Below are positions 5,631-13,585 of a stretch of DNA of 38,068 bases, one piece after another (position 1 is the stretch's first letter; every line of letters starts with the position of its first letter). The DNA is from Pseudomonadota bacterium (GTDB taxonomy: Bacteria > Pseudomonadota > Alphaproteobacteria > Rhizobiales > Pleomorphomonadaceae): the NCBI GenBank assembly GCA_023436885.1, contig JAEZHI010000010.1, forward strand, positions 1 through 38,068, read 5' to 3'. Below the pieces are notes generated by a model. The model was not told where the DNA came from and searched no databases. It was given only the letters and a program-made list of their open reading frames with translations. Position numbers and translations under genes: made by a program.

Positions 5631-6373
5631 AAATCGGCATCCTCGGCACCGGCAACATCGGCAAGACCCTGGCGCTGAAACTCGCCGCCGCCGGCCACGA
5701 CGTGAAGGTCGCCAACTCGCGCGGCCCCGACACCATCGACCCCGCCGTACTCGCCACCGGCGCCCGCGCCGCCACCGCCGCCGATGCGGTGAAGGAGGCC
5801 GACGCCGTCATCCTCACTATGCCGCTCGCCCGGCTTCGCGACGTGGCGCCGCTGATCTCCGCCCTGCCGACCGAAACGGCTGTGATCGACACGTCCAACT
5901 ATTACCCACATCGCGACGGCACGATCGACGCCATCGAGGCCGGCGAGGCGGAAAGCGTCTGGGTATCCGAGCTCCTCGGCCGCCCGATCGCCAAGGCCTG
6001 GAACTCAATCGGCGCCTCGTCCTTCGAGACAAAGGGCCAGCCGGCCGGCAGCCCCGGCCGCATCGCCCTGCCGGTTTCCGCCGACCGCGACAGCGATCGC
6101 AAGGTGGCGATGGCGCTGGTCGAGGCCACCGGCTTCACCGCTTTCGACGCCGGCTCGCTCGCCGCCTCCTGGCGCCAGCAGCCCGGCGCGCCGACCTACT
6201 GCACCGACCTCACCCGCGACGAACTGCCCGGCGCGCTGGCCATGGCCGAACGCGAGCGCCTGCCCAAGCGCCGCGACCTGACGCTCGCCATCATGGCCGA
6301 ACGCTTCGGCGGCATCGTCACCAACATCGACTCCGCCTACCGCGTCCGCCTGGCCCGCACCCTCTACATGTGA
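5627..6373 (+). CDS. NADPH-binding oxidoreductase of the F420-dependent NADP reductase family
   Basis: A 248-residue protein. It starts with the Rossmann strand MKIGILGTGNIGKTLALKLAAAGHDVKVANSRGPD, where GTGNIG (7-12) binds the dinucleotide and NSRGP is typical of the F420_oxidored family that binds NADP. The C-terminal part is a helical domain. Bacteria without F420 carry many such proteins as general NADP(H)-binding reductases, so no F420 use is claimed. It is translationally coupled to the OhrR-like regulator, suggesting one inducible redox unit. The substrate is unknown. Confidence 0.8.
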   Translation: MKIGILGTGNIGKTLALKLAAAGHDVKVANSRGPDTIDPAVLATGARAATAADAVKEADAVILTMPLARLRDVAPLISALPTETAVIDTSNYYPHRDGTIDAIEAGEAESVWVSELLGRPIAKAWNSIGASSFETKGQPAGSPGRIALPVSADRDSDRKVAMALVEATGFTAFDAGSLAASWRQQPGAPTYCTDLTRDELPGALAMAERERLPKRRDLTLAIMAERFGGIVTNIDSAYRVRLARTLYM

Positions 6374-6375
6374 AG

Positions 6376-7224
6376 TCAGGCGCGCGGTGCTGCCACCCCA
6401 TCGGACGAGAACCAGACATCCGGATAGACGGCGATGGCGCTGGCATCGGGCGCGCGGTCGGCGGTGCGCCAGATCGAGCGGATGGAGCGCACGTCTTCGG
6501 CGGTTTTCGGCAGCATCTCCGAGGGAGTTTCCGAAGCGCCGACGCAGGGAATGAACCACGACCGCATCAGCCGCGTGACACTGAAGCCGTGGCTGCCGGC
6601 CCGGATCAGCAGCGTCTGCGCGATCTCCTCGCTCGGCCGCCAGGGAAAGATCATCCGTCCGCCCGGCTTGAGCGCGGTGAGCCAATCGGCCGGCGGCGCG
6701 GCGATGCCGGCGTTGACGTAGATGACATCTGAGGGCGGCAGTGGCCGTTGGGTGGCGTCGCCGTGGATCACCGTCGCGCCTTCAAATGGGACGAGGTTGC
6801 GCCGGGCGCTTTCGGCAAGGCGCTCATCGATCTCGAAGGCGGTGACGGTGCCGTTCGGCAGCACCAGCATGGCGAGGACGGCGGTGTAGTAGCCGCCGCC
6901 GACGCCGATCTGCGTCACCGCTTCGCCGCGCTCTGGCGCAACGGCGGCGATCCAGGCGGCGTGCAGCGACGGCACGCCGTTGTTGATCGATTTCGCCGGG
7001 TCGAGCGCCACCAGCGTGTCGAGATAAAGATAGGTCGGGTCGGCGCTCGGCGTGTCGATATAACGGTTTTTGACCATGACCTTCCATGGACCGGGCGGGA
7101 AGAAGGCCTCACGAGGAATGGTCGCGAAGGCCCGCTCGATGCGCGGATCGGCCGATCCGTTCGCCGCCGTGATCAGCCGCGCAAAAAACCCGCGAATTTC
7201 CTCGATGCTGGCCCGCTTGGTCAT
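6376..7224 (-). CDS. protein-L-isoaspartate O-methyltransferase-like SAM-dependent methyltransferase
   Basis: A 282-residue protein with the class I methyltransferase fold in PIMT order: IERAFATIPREAFFPPGPW (PIMT substrate-domain helix), SINNGVPSLHAAWIAA, SAM motif I VTQIGVGGGYYTAVLA (103-118), FEIDERLAESARRNL and the post-motif NAGIAAPPADWLTALKPGGRMIFPW. The canonical PIMT ISxP/A segment is altered to INNGVP, and the protein is longer than the usual 210-220 residues, so isoaspartyl repair is not certain. The longer frame upstream is not used because the ATG at 7224 starts exactly at the domain. It is convergent with the preceding reductase, two bases apart. Confidence 0.8.
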   Translation of the reverse strand: MTKRASIEEIRGFFARLITAANGSADPRIERAFATIPREAFFPPGPWKVMVKNRYIDTPSADPTYLYLDTLVALDPAKSINNGVPSLHAAWIAAVAPERGEAVTQIGVGGGYYTAVLAMLVLPNGTVTAFEIDERLAESARRNLVPFEGATVIHGDATQRPLPPSDVIYVNAGIAAPPADWLTALKPGGRMIFPWRPSEEIAQTLLIRAGSHGFSVTRLMRSWFIPCVGASETPSEMLPKTAEDVRSIRSIWRTADRAPDASAIAVYPDVWFSSDGVAAPRA

Positions 7225-7340
7225 GGTGTGCCCTCGTCCGCCCTGATGCCGGCTATATTGGGCTGACAGAGCCGTGCTGGCTACGCTGAAGGATGGGGCC
7301 TGCGGATTTTGAAAGGAGCGCCCCCCTCTCGTCGCCTCCC

Positions 7341-8474
7341 CTACCGCCGATACCGCGCCCTCGGGCGGATGATCTCGCCGCTCTCGGCCTGCTCGATGGC
7401 ATGGGCGATCCAGCCGGCCAGCCTTCCGGCGGCGAAGATGATGAACGGGGCCTCCTCGGGCCACTGGTAAACCATGCCCATCGCCGCCAGCGCCGTGTCG
7501 ATATTGGCCGGCAGGCCGAGCCGATCCGAGAGATCGCGCACGGCGCCGAGCGGCGCAGCATCCTCTGGCAGCCGGTCGAGCAGCATCTTCGCCCTCGGAT
7601 CGCCATCCGGATAAAGCGGGTGGCCGAAGCCGAACCCGTAGGGCGACTGCCCCTGCCGCGCCGCAAGAAAACTCTCCGCCTCTCCATCCAGCGCGGCCAT
7701 CAGCGCCGCCCTCGCCGGCGCCACCGCCCCGCCATGGCGTGAACCGGACAGCGCCGCCATGCCCGACAGCAGCGCAGCCGGCAGGCCGGCGCCCGTCGAC
7801 GCGGCGATCCGCACCGCGAAGGTCGAGGGATTGAGCTCGTGATCGCTGAGGAGCACCAGCGCGCGGCGAAGATCGTCGGCGGCCGCCTCCGAGGCCCGCC
7901 ACGCCCGGGCAAGGCGCCGGTGGATCGGCCCGCCGAGATCCTCGCCGAGAAGCGCGTTGGTGGCGCCCGACATCAACTGCCCGCCGACCGCCGCCAACTC
8001 GCCGGTCGCGAGATCGACAGGGACAGGCATCTCCGCCGTCATGCGCGCCAGAAACGCCATCGCCCGGCTGACCGGGGTGGGAAGCGGGCTCGCCCCCGCC
8101 ACGTCAGGGCACACGACCGTCTCCACCTGCCAGAGATGGGCGGCCATCCCCTCCAGCGTCATCGTCTCCGCGCAGTCGCTGAGCGGCCTTTCCCTGAGCC
8201 AGAGCATACCCTGCCGCAGCTCGGAAATGCCGGTGACCAGCACCGGATCGCCCCAGCGGATTGCCGCCTCCGCCACGTCGGCGCGGGCGCGCGGCCGGCG
8301 GTTCTGGCGGACGAGCGCATCGACATCCGCCCTGGCGTAGAGGCTGCGCCGGGCATCCGCCGCATCGGCCTGAACCCGCAAAAGCTTGCGGCTGACATAG
8401 GCATAGAGCGTCTGCGACCGCACCCCGAGCAGGGCGCAGGCGGTCTCGGCATCGATCCAATCCAGGGAATTCAT
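7341..8474 (-). CDS. citrate synthase-like protein with N-terminal MerR-type helix-turn-helix
   Basis: A 377-residue two-domain protein. Residues 1-55 form a small excisionase/MerR-type HTH (WIDAETACALLGVRSQTLYAYVSRKLL ... ARADVDAL). The rest is a citrate synthase domain retaining the catalytic set: H212 in DHELNPSTFA, H285 in FGHPLYPDGDPRA, D326 in ANIDTAL, and the signature RLAGWIAHAIEQ. GHPLY replaces the usual GHRVY, suggesting a different acyl substrate or a lyase direction. The ATG at 8474 is preferred over TTG at 8492, which lies within a dyad. It is divergent from a family III CoA-transferase. It could be a DNA-binding enzyme that regulates its own divergent promoter; that is inference. 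Confidence 0.85.
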   Translation of the reverse strand: MNSLDWIDAETACALLGVRSQTLYAYVSRKLLRVQADAADARRSLYARADVDALVRQNRRPRARADVAEAAIRWGDPVLVTGISELRQGMLWLRERPLSDCAETMTLEGMAAHLWQVETVVCPDVAGASPLPTPVSRAMAFLARMTAEMPVPVDLATGELAAVGGQLMSGATNALLGEDLGGPIHRRLARAWRASEAAADDLRRALVLLSDHELNPSTFAVRIAASTGAGLPAALLSGMAALSGSRHGGAVAPARAALMAALDGEAESFLAARQGQSPYGFGFGHPLYPDGDPRAKMLLDRLPEDAAPLGAVRDLSDRLGLPANIDTALAAMGMVYQWPEEAPFIIFAAGRLAGWIAHAIEQAESGEIIRPRARYRR

Positions 8475-8551
8475 ATTGATTATATTGATCAAGATTTACG
8501 GCCGGTCAATCCGGCGCTTTCATGGCGTCATGAACAACGATGGAGGCCATG
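8475..8551. promoter_or_regulatory. dyad between the citrate synthase-like gene and the CoA-transferase
   Basis: TTGATTATATTGATCAA (8476-8492) contains an inverted repeat TTGAT/ATCAA and a direct repeat TATTGAT nine bases apart. It touches the start codon of the HTH-citrate synthase gene and would also cover the promoter of the divergent CoA-transferase. It is a candidate site for the HTH of the neighbouring enzyme. Confidence 0.5.
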
Positions 8552-9871
8552 ATGGCAGCAGATTTTGACCGTGAGATCGGCGAGGCGCTCGGGCCTACAT
8601 CGGCAATCAACCTGTCGGTAACCGACCCCGGCGAACTCGCCTCCTGCTTCCGCGTGTCGGCGCTGGCCTTCGCTTCGATGCGCGCCGCCGCCCTTGAACT
8701 CGCCGCCTTCACCGGCGCCCGCGAGGTGACGATAAGCGAACGGCTGACGCAGCACTGGTTCGGCACCACCCTCCGCCCGATCGGCTGGTCGCTCCCCTCC
8801 GCCTGGGACCCGATTGCCGGCGACTACCGGGGCGCCGATGGCTGGATCAGGCTGCACACCAACGCACCCCACCACCGCGACGCCGCCCTCACCGTGCTTG
8901 GCTCGGCGCCGGAAAAGGCGGCCGTCGCCGAGGCAGTGCGCGGCTGGCAGATCATCCCGCTCGAAGAGGCAGTGGTGGCCGCTGGCGGCGCGGCGGCGGC
9001 AATGCGCGACCTCGACGCCTGGGCTCGCCATCCGCAAGGCATCGCCGTCGCGGCCGAGCCGCTGATCGCCTGGCGGCAGACCGGCGAGCGGCGGAGCGCC
9101 GCAGCACTCGGCGACATCAAGGTGCTCGACCTGACGCGCGTCCTGGCCGGCCCGGTGGCCACGCGCTTTCTCGCCGGCTTCGGCGCCAGGGTGCTGCGCA
9201 TCGACCCACCCAACTGGAACGAGCCGGCCGTCGAGCCGGAAGTCACGCTCGGCAAGCGGCGCGCCGGACTGGACCTCCACCGCGCCGACGACCGCCAGAC
9301 CTTCGAAGCCCTGCTTGCCGAAGCCGACGTCCTCGTCCACGGCTACCGCCCCGGCGCGCTGGAGCGGCTCGGCTATGGCGACGCCGAACGACAGGCCATC
9401 GCACCCGGCCTGATCGACGTCAGCCTCTGCGCCTATGGCTGGACCGGCCCCTGGCGCGAGCGGCGCGGCTTCGACAGCCTGGTGCAGATGAGCACCGGCA
9501 TCGCCGCCGAAGGCATGCGGCGGGCAGCCTCAGACCGGCCAATGCCGCTCCCCGTCCAGGCGCTCGACCACGCCGCCGGCTGCCTGATGGCGGCAGCGGT
9601 GCTGAACGCCCTGCGCCGGCGCCGCGACACCGGCGAGACCCACTCGGCCCGCCTCTCGCTCGCCCGCACCGCCGCACTCCTGATCTCCGCCGGCACCAGC
9701 GATTTCAACACCGCTACCGCCAGGGAAACCGACGCCGACCGCAGCCCAACACTAGAATCCACCCCCTGGGGCGCCGCCCACCGGCTGGAATTCCCCGTGC
9801 GCATCGATGGTGTGGGGCCGGCATGGCAGCATCCGGCCGGGCCGCTGAGAACGGACAAGGCGAGCTGGTGA
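8552..9871 (+). CDS. CoA-transferase family III (CaiB/BaiF), N-terminally extended
   Basis: A 439-residue enzyme moving CoA between acids. The typical N-terminal motif VLDLTRVLAGPVATRFLAGFGARVLRID begins only at about residue 191; later come LVHGYRPGALERLGYG and the catalytic aspartate D308 in RRGFDSLVQMSTGIA. The first 185 residues (DGWIRLHTNAPHHRDAAL ... HPQGIAVAAEPL) resemble the part usually C-terminal in this family, so the domain order looks permuted. GGAGG lies five bases before the ATG at 8552, which decides among several ATGs. It is divergent from the HTH-citrate synthase; together they could form or cleave a citryl/methylcitryl-type CoA ester. The acid is unknown. Confidence 0.85.
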   Translation: MAADFDREIGEALGPTSAINLSVTDPGELASCFRVSALAFASMRAAALELAAFTGAREVTISERLTQHWFGTTLRPIGWSLPSAWDPIAGDYRGADGWIRLHTNAPHHRDAALTVLGSAPEKAAVAEAVRGWQIIPLEEAVVAAGGAAAAMRDLDAWARHPQGIAVAAEPLIAWRQTGERRSAAALGDIKVLDLTRVLAGPVATRFLAGFGARVLRIDPPNWNEPAVEPEVTLGKRRAGLDLHRADDRQTFEALLAEADVLVHGYRPGALERLGYGDAERQAIAPGLIDVSLCAYGWTGPWRERRGFDSLVQMSTGIAAEGMRRAASDRPMPLPVQALDHAAGCLMAAAVLNALRRRRDTGETHSARLSLARTAALLISAGTSDFNTATARETDADRSPTLESTPWGAAHRLEFPVRIDGVGPAWQHPAGPLRTDKASW

Positions 9872-9907
9872 GAGGGAGCGCGGGGCACCGCACCCGACAG
9901 GTTCACG

Positions 9908-10101
9908 GAGCCCGATATCGACCCCTCGCTCTACCTTCCTGAGGTTCCCGCCTGCGCGGGAATGACAGCCTGATAGAGAGAGGCGTCCACTTGATAGAGA
10001 GGGGCGTCCACATAACGTATTGCTTCATAATATAAATCTGTCATCCCCGCGAAGGCGGGGACCTCAGGACGAGAAATCTCCTCGGCCGAGATCAGTCTCC
10101 C
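9908..10101. repeat. composite palindromic repeat R4
   Basis: Left arm CTGAGGTTCCCGCCTGCGCGGGAATGACA, right arm TGTCATCCCCGCGAAGG then CGGGGACCTCAGGACGAG. The centre contains a tandem duplication of TTGATAGAGAGGGGCGTCCAC (first copy truncated at its start, small differences). Each arm is a self-complementary hairpin, and the arms also pair with each other. It fills the gap between the CoA-transferase and the SDR gene. Confidence 0.85.
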
Positions 10102-10110
10102 GTCATCCCC

Positions 10111-10842
10111 TCAATCCTGCACCGTCGGCCTGATGACGATACTCCCGATCTCCACCTCCGGCGGCTGATCGATCGCATAGGCAATCGCCTTGGCCACCGC
10201 CTCCGGCGGCAGGGCGATCTCCTTCATCCGCGCCACCATCGCTGTCTTCACCGCCCCCTCCGGCATGGAATCCCCAAGGTTGGTGGAAACGAAACCCGGC
10301 GAGATCTCCGTGACCCGGAGGCCCGTGGTCGACTCCTGCCGTAGCGCCTCGCTGATCGTCCGCACCGCGTTCTTGGTGGCGGCATAGACGCCCATGGTCG
10401 GCACGATCTTGAGGCCGGCCGTCGACACCACATTGACGATATGGCCGCTATCCTTCTCGAAGGCCGGCAGCGCCGCCGCGATGCCATTCAGCACCCCCTT
10501 GAGGTTGACGTCGATCATCGCCTCCCACTCGTCCACCTTGCCCTCGTCAAGGCGCGACAGCGGCGCCACGCCGGCATTGTTGATCATCACGTCCAGCCGC
10601 CCGAACCGCTCGACGGCGAGACTCACCAGCGCCTTCACATCCTCCACGTGGGTCACGTCGGTGGCCCGATATTCCGCCTCGCCGCCCGCCACGCGGATGC
10701 CCTCGGCCACCTCGGCGATCTGCGCTTCCCGTCGCGCGCCCAGAACCACCTTGGCGCCCAATGCCCCCAGATGAACCGCCGTGGCGCGGCCGATGCCGGT
10801 TCCCGCACCGGTGATGACGACGACCTTGTTTGCGATGGTCAT
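10111..10842 (-). CDS. classical short-chain dehydrogenase/reductase
   Basis: A 243-residue classical SDR: TGAGTGIG (11-18) binds the cofactor, NNAG at 88-91, catalytic S140, Y153 and K157 (YAATK). It is close in pattern to NADP-dependent YdfG/serine-dehydrogenase-like SDRs, with the short terminal segment EIGSIVIRPTVQD. It is divergent from a TetR gene at 10946 across about 100 bp rich in AACG/GATA half-sites, so it is probably that repressor's target. The substrate is not predictable. Confidence 0.88.
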   Translation of the reverse strand: MTIANKVVVITGAGTGIGRATAVHLGALGAKVVLGARREAQIAEVAEGIRVAGGEAEYRATDVTHVEDVKALVSLAVERFGRLDVMINNAGVAPLSRLDEGKVDEWEAMIDVNLKGVLNGIAAALPAFEKDSGHIVNVVSTAGLKIVPTMGVYAATKNAVRTISEALRQESTTGLRVTEISPGFVSTNLGDSMPEGAVKTAMVARMKEIALPPEAVAKAIAYAIDQPPEVEIGSIVIRPTVQD

Positions 10843-10945
10843 GATCTCAGCTCCATATCATTGCTAACGTCAATATGATATCAACGATAACATGGCGTCG
10901 CTATCAACGCTACCCGTCATCCGCTTCCGGTGATAACGTTCGACC
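10843..10945. promoter_or_regulatory. divergent SDR/TetR control region
   Basis: The segment contains repeated TATCAACG-like half-sites in both orientations: GCTAACGTC, GATATCAACGATAAC, GCTATCAACGCTA and GTGATAACGTTC. Several lie about one to two turns apart. They are candidate TetR operators; no exact promoter is evident. Confidence 0.45.
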
Positions 10946-11686
10946 ATGGAGACCGAGTCCGACGACAGATCCGCCCGCGCCCGCATTCTCGCGGCGGCCG
11001 AGGCACTGCTCCGCGACGGCGGGCCGGCGGCGCTGACCACGCGCGCCGTGGCGGCGGCGGCCGGCGTTCAGGCGCCGACCCTCTATCGCCTGTTCCACGA
11101 CAAGCAGGGCCTGCTCGAGGCCACCGCCGAACACGGCCTCTGGACCTATGTGGCGGCCAAGTCGACGCGCCAGCAATCGGCCGATCCGCTGGAAAACTTC
11201 CGCCGCGCCTTCGACCTGCACGTCGCCTTCGGCGTCGACAACCCCGCCCTCTATGCCATCCTCGCCGGCCCGCGCGTGGTGCCTGCCGGCGACAACAGCC
11301 TCAACGTGCTGCGCCATTTCGTGCGGGCACTGGCCGCCGCCGGTCGTCTCAAGATGGAGGAAAGCCGCGCCGCCGCCCTCATCCAGGCCGTCGCCACCGG
11401 CACCGTGCTGACGCTCAACGCCATGCCACCCGAGGCCCGCGACCTGAGCCTCGCCGCCACCGCCCGCGAAACGCTGATCGGCGCCATCACCGCAACCGCC
11501 CCCGCACCAGCCGAAGCCCCCGAAGTCGCCGCCATCACCCTACGCGCCAACCTCGACACCCTCGACGCCCTCACCCCCGGCGAACGCCAGCTGATGGCCG
11601 AATGGCTCGACCGCATCGCGGGGGCGGATCACCGGCGGCCGCCGCTCTCACGCGACGATGTCAGTCCCTCGCCCCGCCCTGCCTGA
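10946..11686 (+). CDS. TetR/AcrR family transcriptional regulator
   Basis: A 246-residue regulator with TetR_N helix-turn-helix LTTRAVAAAAGVQAPTLYRLFHDKQGLLEA at about residues 31-60, followed by a helical ligand domain. The C-terminal 40 residues (DHRRPPLSRDDVSPSPRPA) look disordered and probably arise from read-through into noncoding GC-rich DNA. It is divergent from the SDR at 10842, its likely target. The ligand is unknown. Confidence 0.87.
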   Translation: METESDDRSARARILAAAEALLRDGGPAALTTRAVAAAAGVQAPTLYRLFHDKQGLLEATAEHGLWTYVAAKSTRQQSADPLENFRRAFDLHVAFGVDNPALYAILAGPRVVPAGDNSLNVLRHFVRALAAAGRLKMEESRAAALIQAVATGTVLTLNAMPPEARDLSLAATARETLIGAITATAPAPAEAPEVAAITLRANLDTLDALTPGERQLMAEWLDRIAGADHRRPPLSRDDVSPSPRPA

Positions 11687-11722
11687 AGACAGCTGCGTCG
11701 AGCTGGCAAAAGATGTCCGGAA

Positions 11723-12019
11723 TCATTCCGCCGGCAGACGCCGCGAAGGCATGGGCGGAATCTCGTCCTTGCCGGCCATGACGTTCCAATAAGCCCAGGA
11801 GCGAGCGTCCATGATGCCGGGCGGTGCCTGCTCCAATGCCTCCCTGAAGCCCTCGTCGTCAACATGACGACGCACCACGGCAAGATCATCGGGCGTGCCG
11901 TAGGTCATGACGTAGGCAAGGAACCGCACCGGATCGGCCAGCGCCTTCTCGGGCTCCTCGAACCAAACCACGCGCGGTGCAACCGCCAGAAGGTCAGCGC
12001 TATGTTGCAGAGGCTTCAT
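11723..12019 (-). CDS. small protein downstream of and overlapping the AbiEii-like gene
   Basis: A 98-residue acidic protein with no family I can name with certainty. It has no helix-turn-helix. Recognisable blocks are RFLAYVMTYGTPDDLAVVRRHVDDEGFREAL and PPGIMDARSWAYWNVMAGKDE-IPPMPSRRLP. It starts four bases inside the upstream nucleotidyltransferase gene (ATGA overlap), so the two are translated together. By position it is a candidate antitoxin or accessory partner; sequence alone does not prove it. It differs from the classical AbiEi antitoxin, which carries a winged helix. Confidence 0.7.
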   Translation of the reverse strand: MKPLQHSADLLAVAPRVVWFEEPEKALADPVRFLAYVMTYGTPDDLAVVRRHVDDEGFREALEQAPPGIMDARSWAYWNVMAGKDEIPPMPSRRLPAE

Positions 12020-12678
12020 CGCAGAGGTCGCTCCCTCACGGCCGTCAAGCGAGGCAAGGCGTGCACATCGACGGCGCGAACGGCTTTCAACAGATCTCTC
12101 CGGATGGCAACGGGCAGCTCGGCCAACGCCGGATCGTCATGATAACTGATCGCTTTCAACGCGATCAACGGGTTGAAGCCTTCAGCATAAATCACGGTGG
12201 CCGCCGCCAGCATGGTCGGCAGATCGATGCGGGCGACTGTCAGCAAGGCATGTAGATCGAGATAGTCCTTAACTTCCGCCCGTTGGGTGACAACAGCCAC
12301 CTTCATGCCGGAGAGATCGACCAACGACGCCACCGAAAACCCAGGCCCTTCCACGGCCTCGGCGGCTTCCACTTGCCCGATGCGCAGCGCTCCGAAAAAG
12401 GAGATCTGCACCGGGCCTCCTCGATCGACCGAAACGGTCAGTGTATTGACGGCGGACTGCTGCAGCGTACCTCCCGAAAGATACGTGAGGGATTCATGCA
12501 GCTCGGCCGGAATGAACGGCGCGGTCGAGAAGAAATCGAAATCAACCGAAAACCGGTGACCGAGCCGCAGCGCAATGGCCGTCCCTCCGTAAAGGATGAA
12601 AGCCGGTGGCGTGGCCGCCAGTTCCGGCCAGAGCCGCTGCTGAGGTTCGGGTAAACTATCGAGGCGAGGCTTGAACAT
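12016..12678 (-). CDS. AbiEii/AbiGii-type nucleotidyltransferase (DUF1814), putative toxin
   Basis: A 220-residue DNA polymerase beta-type nucleotidyltransferase. The signature GGTAIALRLGHRFSVDFDFFS contains G31-G32 and the metal-binding D46 and D48; further conserved blocks are VDLSGMKVAVVTQRAEVKDYLDLHALL and GFNPLIALKAISY. AbiEii proteins are type IV toxins in the AbiE phage-exclusion family and are usually paired with a small antitoxin; here the partner is the overlapping 98-residue gene. The protein is shorter than Streptococcus AbiEii (about 300), as is common for the proteobacterial branch. No mobile-element boundary is visible around the pair. Confidence 0.85.
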   Translation of the reverse strand: MFKPRLDSLPEPQQRLWPELAATPPAFILYGGTAIALRLGHRFSVDFDFFSTAPFIPAELHESLTYLSGGTLQQSAVNTLTVSVDRGGPVQISFFGALRIGQVEAAEAVEGPGFSVASLVDLSGMKVAVVTQRAEVKDYLDLHALLTVARIDLPTMLAAATVIYAEGFNPLIALKAISYHDDPALAELPVAIRRDLLKAVRAVDVHALPRLTAVRERPLR

Positions 12679-12831
12679 GCCGCATTATGCACCGGAAAAG
12701 CGGAAGGGGAACAGATGCCAGATACTCCCCTATACCAGCACCCGTTCAACCCGCCCTCCGGCACCAGCGCGGCATAGGCGCCTCACTTTCCGCACAGAAA
12801 CTGCCGCACCACTTGCCGCCCCTCGTCCCCC

Positions 12832-13548
12832 TCATGCGGTCAACCGCAACCCGCCATCACAGACGATCGTCTGCCCGGAGATGAAGCTGTCGGCAATCAA
12901 TAACGCGATCACCTGCGCCACATCTTCCGGCTTTCCAACCCGCCCCACCGGCGTTTTCGCGGCGAAGTCGGCGAAGGCCCCGGCCTTCTGGTCGTCCGCC
13001 AGGAAATCCCACCAGGGTGTGTCGATGACGCCGGGCGACACGCCGTTGACGCGCAAGGGGCGGAGTTCGGCGGCGAGGATCGGCACCAGCGCAGCCACCG
13101 CCGCGTTGGCCGCGCCGATACCGGCGGTACCGGGCATGGCGGCCTCGGCCGACACCGCCGAGATGAAGGTCAGGCTTCCGTCCTTGGCAAGATAGGGCAG
13201 CGCCGCCTGCGCCGTCGCAAAATGCGCGTAGACCTTTTCCTCGAAGCCCGCCTTGACGTCGGCAAGCGAAACGGAGGCGAAGGGGCCGACCCCTTTGCCG
13301 CTGCCCAGCGCCAGGACAAGGTCGGAGAAGGCGCCGATACGCTCGAAGGCTGCCGGCAGCCCCGCCGGATCGGCCGCGTCCATGATCTGCGTGTGGAGGT
13401 TGCCGGTCAGCAGCATGGCCGCAGACTCGAGCCGGCTGGCGCTCCGGCCTGTTATGGTGACCTTCTGCCCCTGGCCGAGAAGCAGCCGGGCCGTGGCAAG
13501 GCCGATGCCGGAAGATCCGCCGACGATGACGATATGCTCTGAAGACAT
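12832..13548 (-). CDS. SDR-fold protein lacking the YxxxK active site
   Basis: A 238-residue SDR with an intact N-terminal nucleotide site (GGSSGIG, 10-16, then TGRSASRLE) and the C-terminal cap ISGQTIVCDGGLRLT. S130 is kept (FISAVSA), but the YxxxK position reads I144-GAA-N148, and NNAG is replaced by LALGSGKG. The classical dehydrogenase proton relay is therefore absent. Related proteins with the same loss are frequent in proteobacteria and are annotated as SDRs; they may be NAD(P)-binding regulators or use another mechanism. It sits 37 bp downstream of the SDR at 13586 on the same strand, so the two may be co-transcribed. Confidence 0.85.
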   Translation of the reverse strand: MSSEHIVIVGGSSGIGLATARLLLGQGQKVTITGRSASRLESAAMLLTGNLHTQIMDAADPAGLPAAFERIGAFSDLVLALGSGKGVGPFASVSLADVKAGFEEKVYAHFATAQAALPYLAKDGSLTFISAVSAEAAMPGTAGIGAANAAVAALVPILAAELRPLRVNGVSPGVIDTPWWDFLADDQKAGAFADFAAKTPVGRVGKPEDVAQVIALLIADSFISGQTIVCDGGLRLTA

Positions 13549-13585
13549 GAGAGACCCTTTCGATGGTCTGGGGGAGTTCTGAAAC

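Noticed and set aside
5627..6373. Evidence for coenzyme F420 use
   Set aside because: Only the general NADP-binding fold of the family is visible; no F420 biosynthesis genes are in the window.
9960..10010. Short tandem duplication in R4 as the start of a CRISPR array
   Set aside because: Only two imperfect adjacent copies without spacers; it is an internal duplication in the repeat centre.
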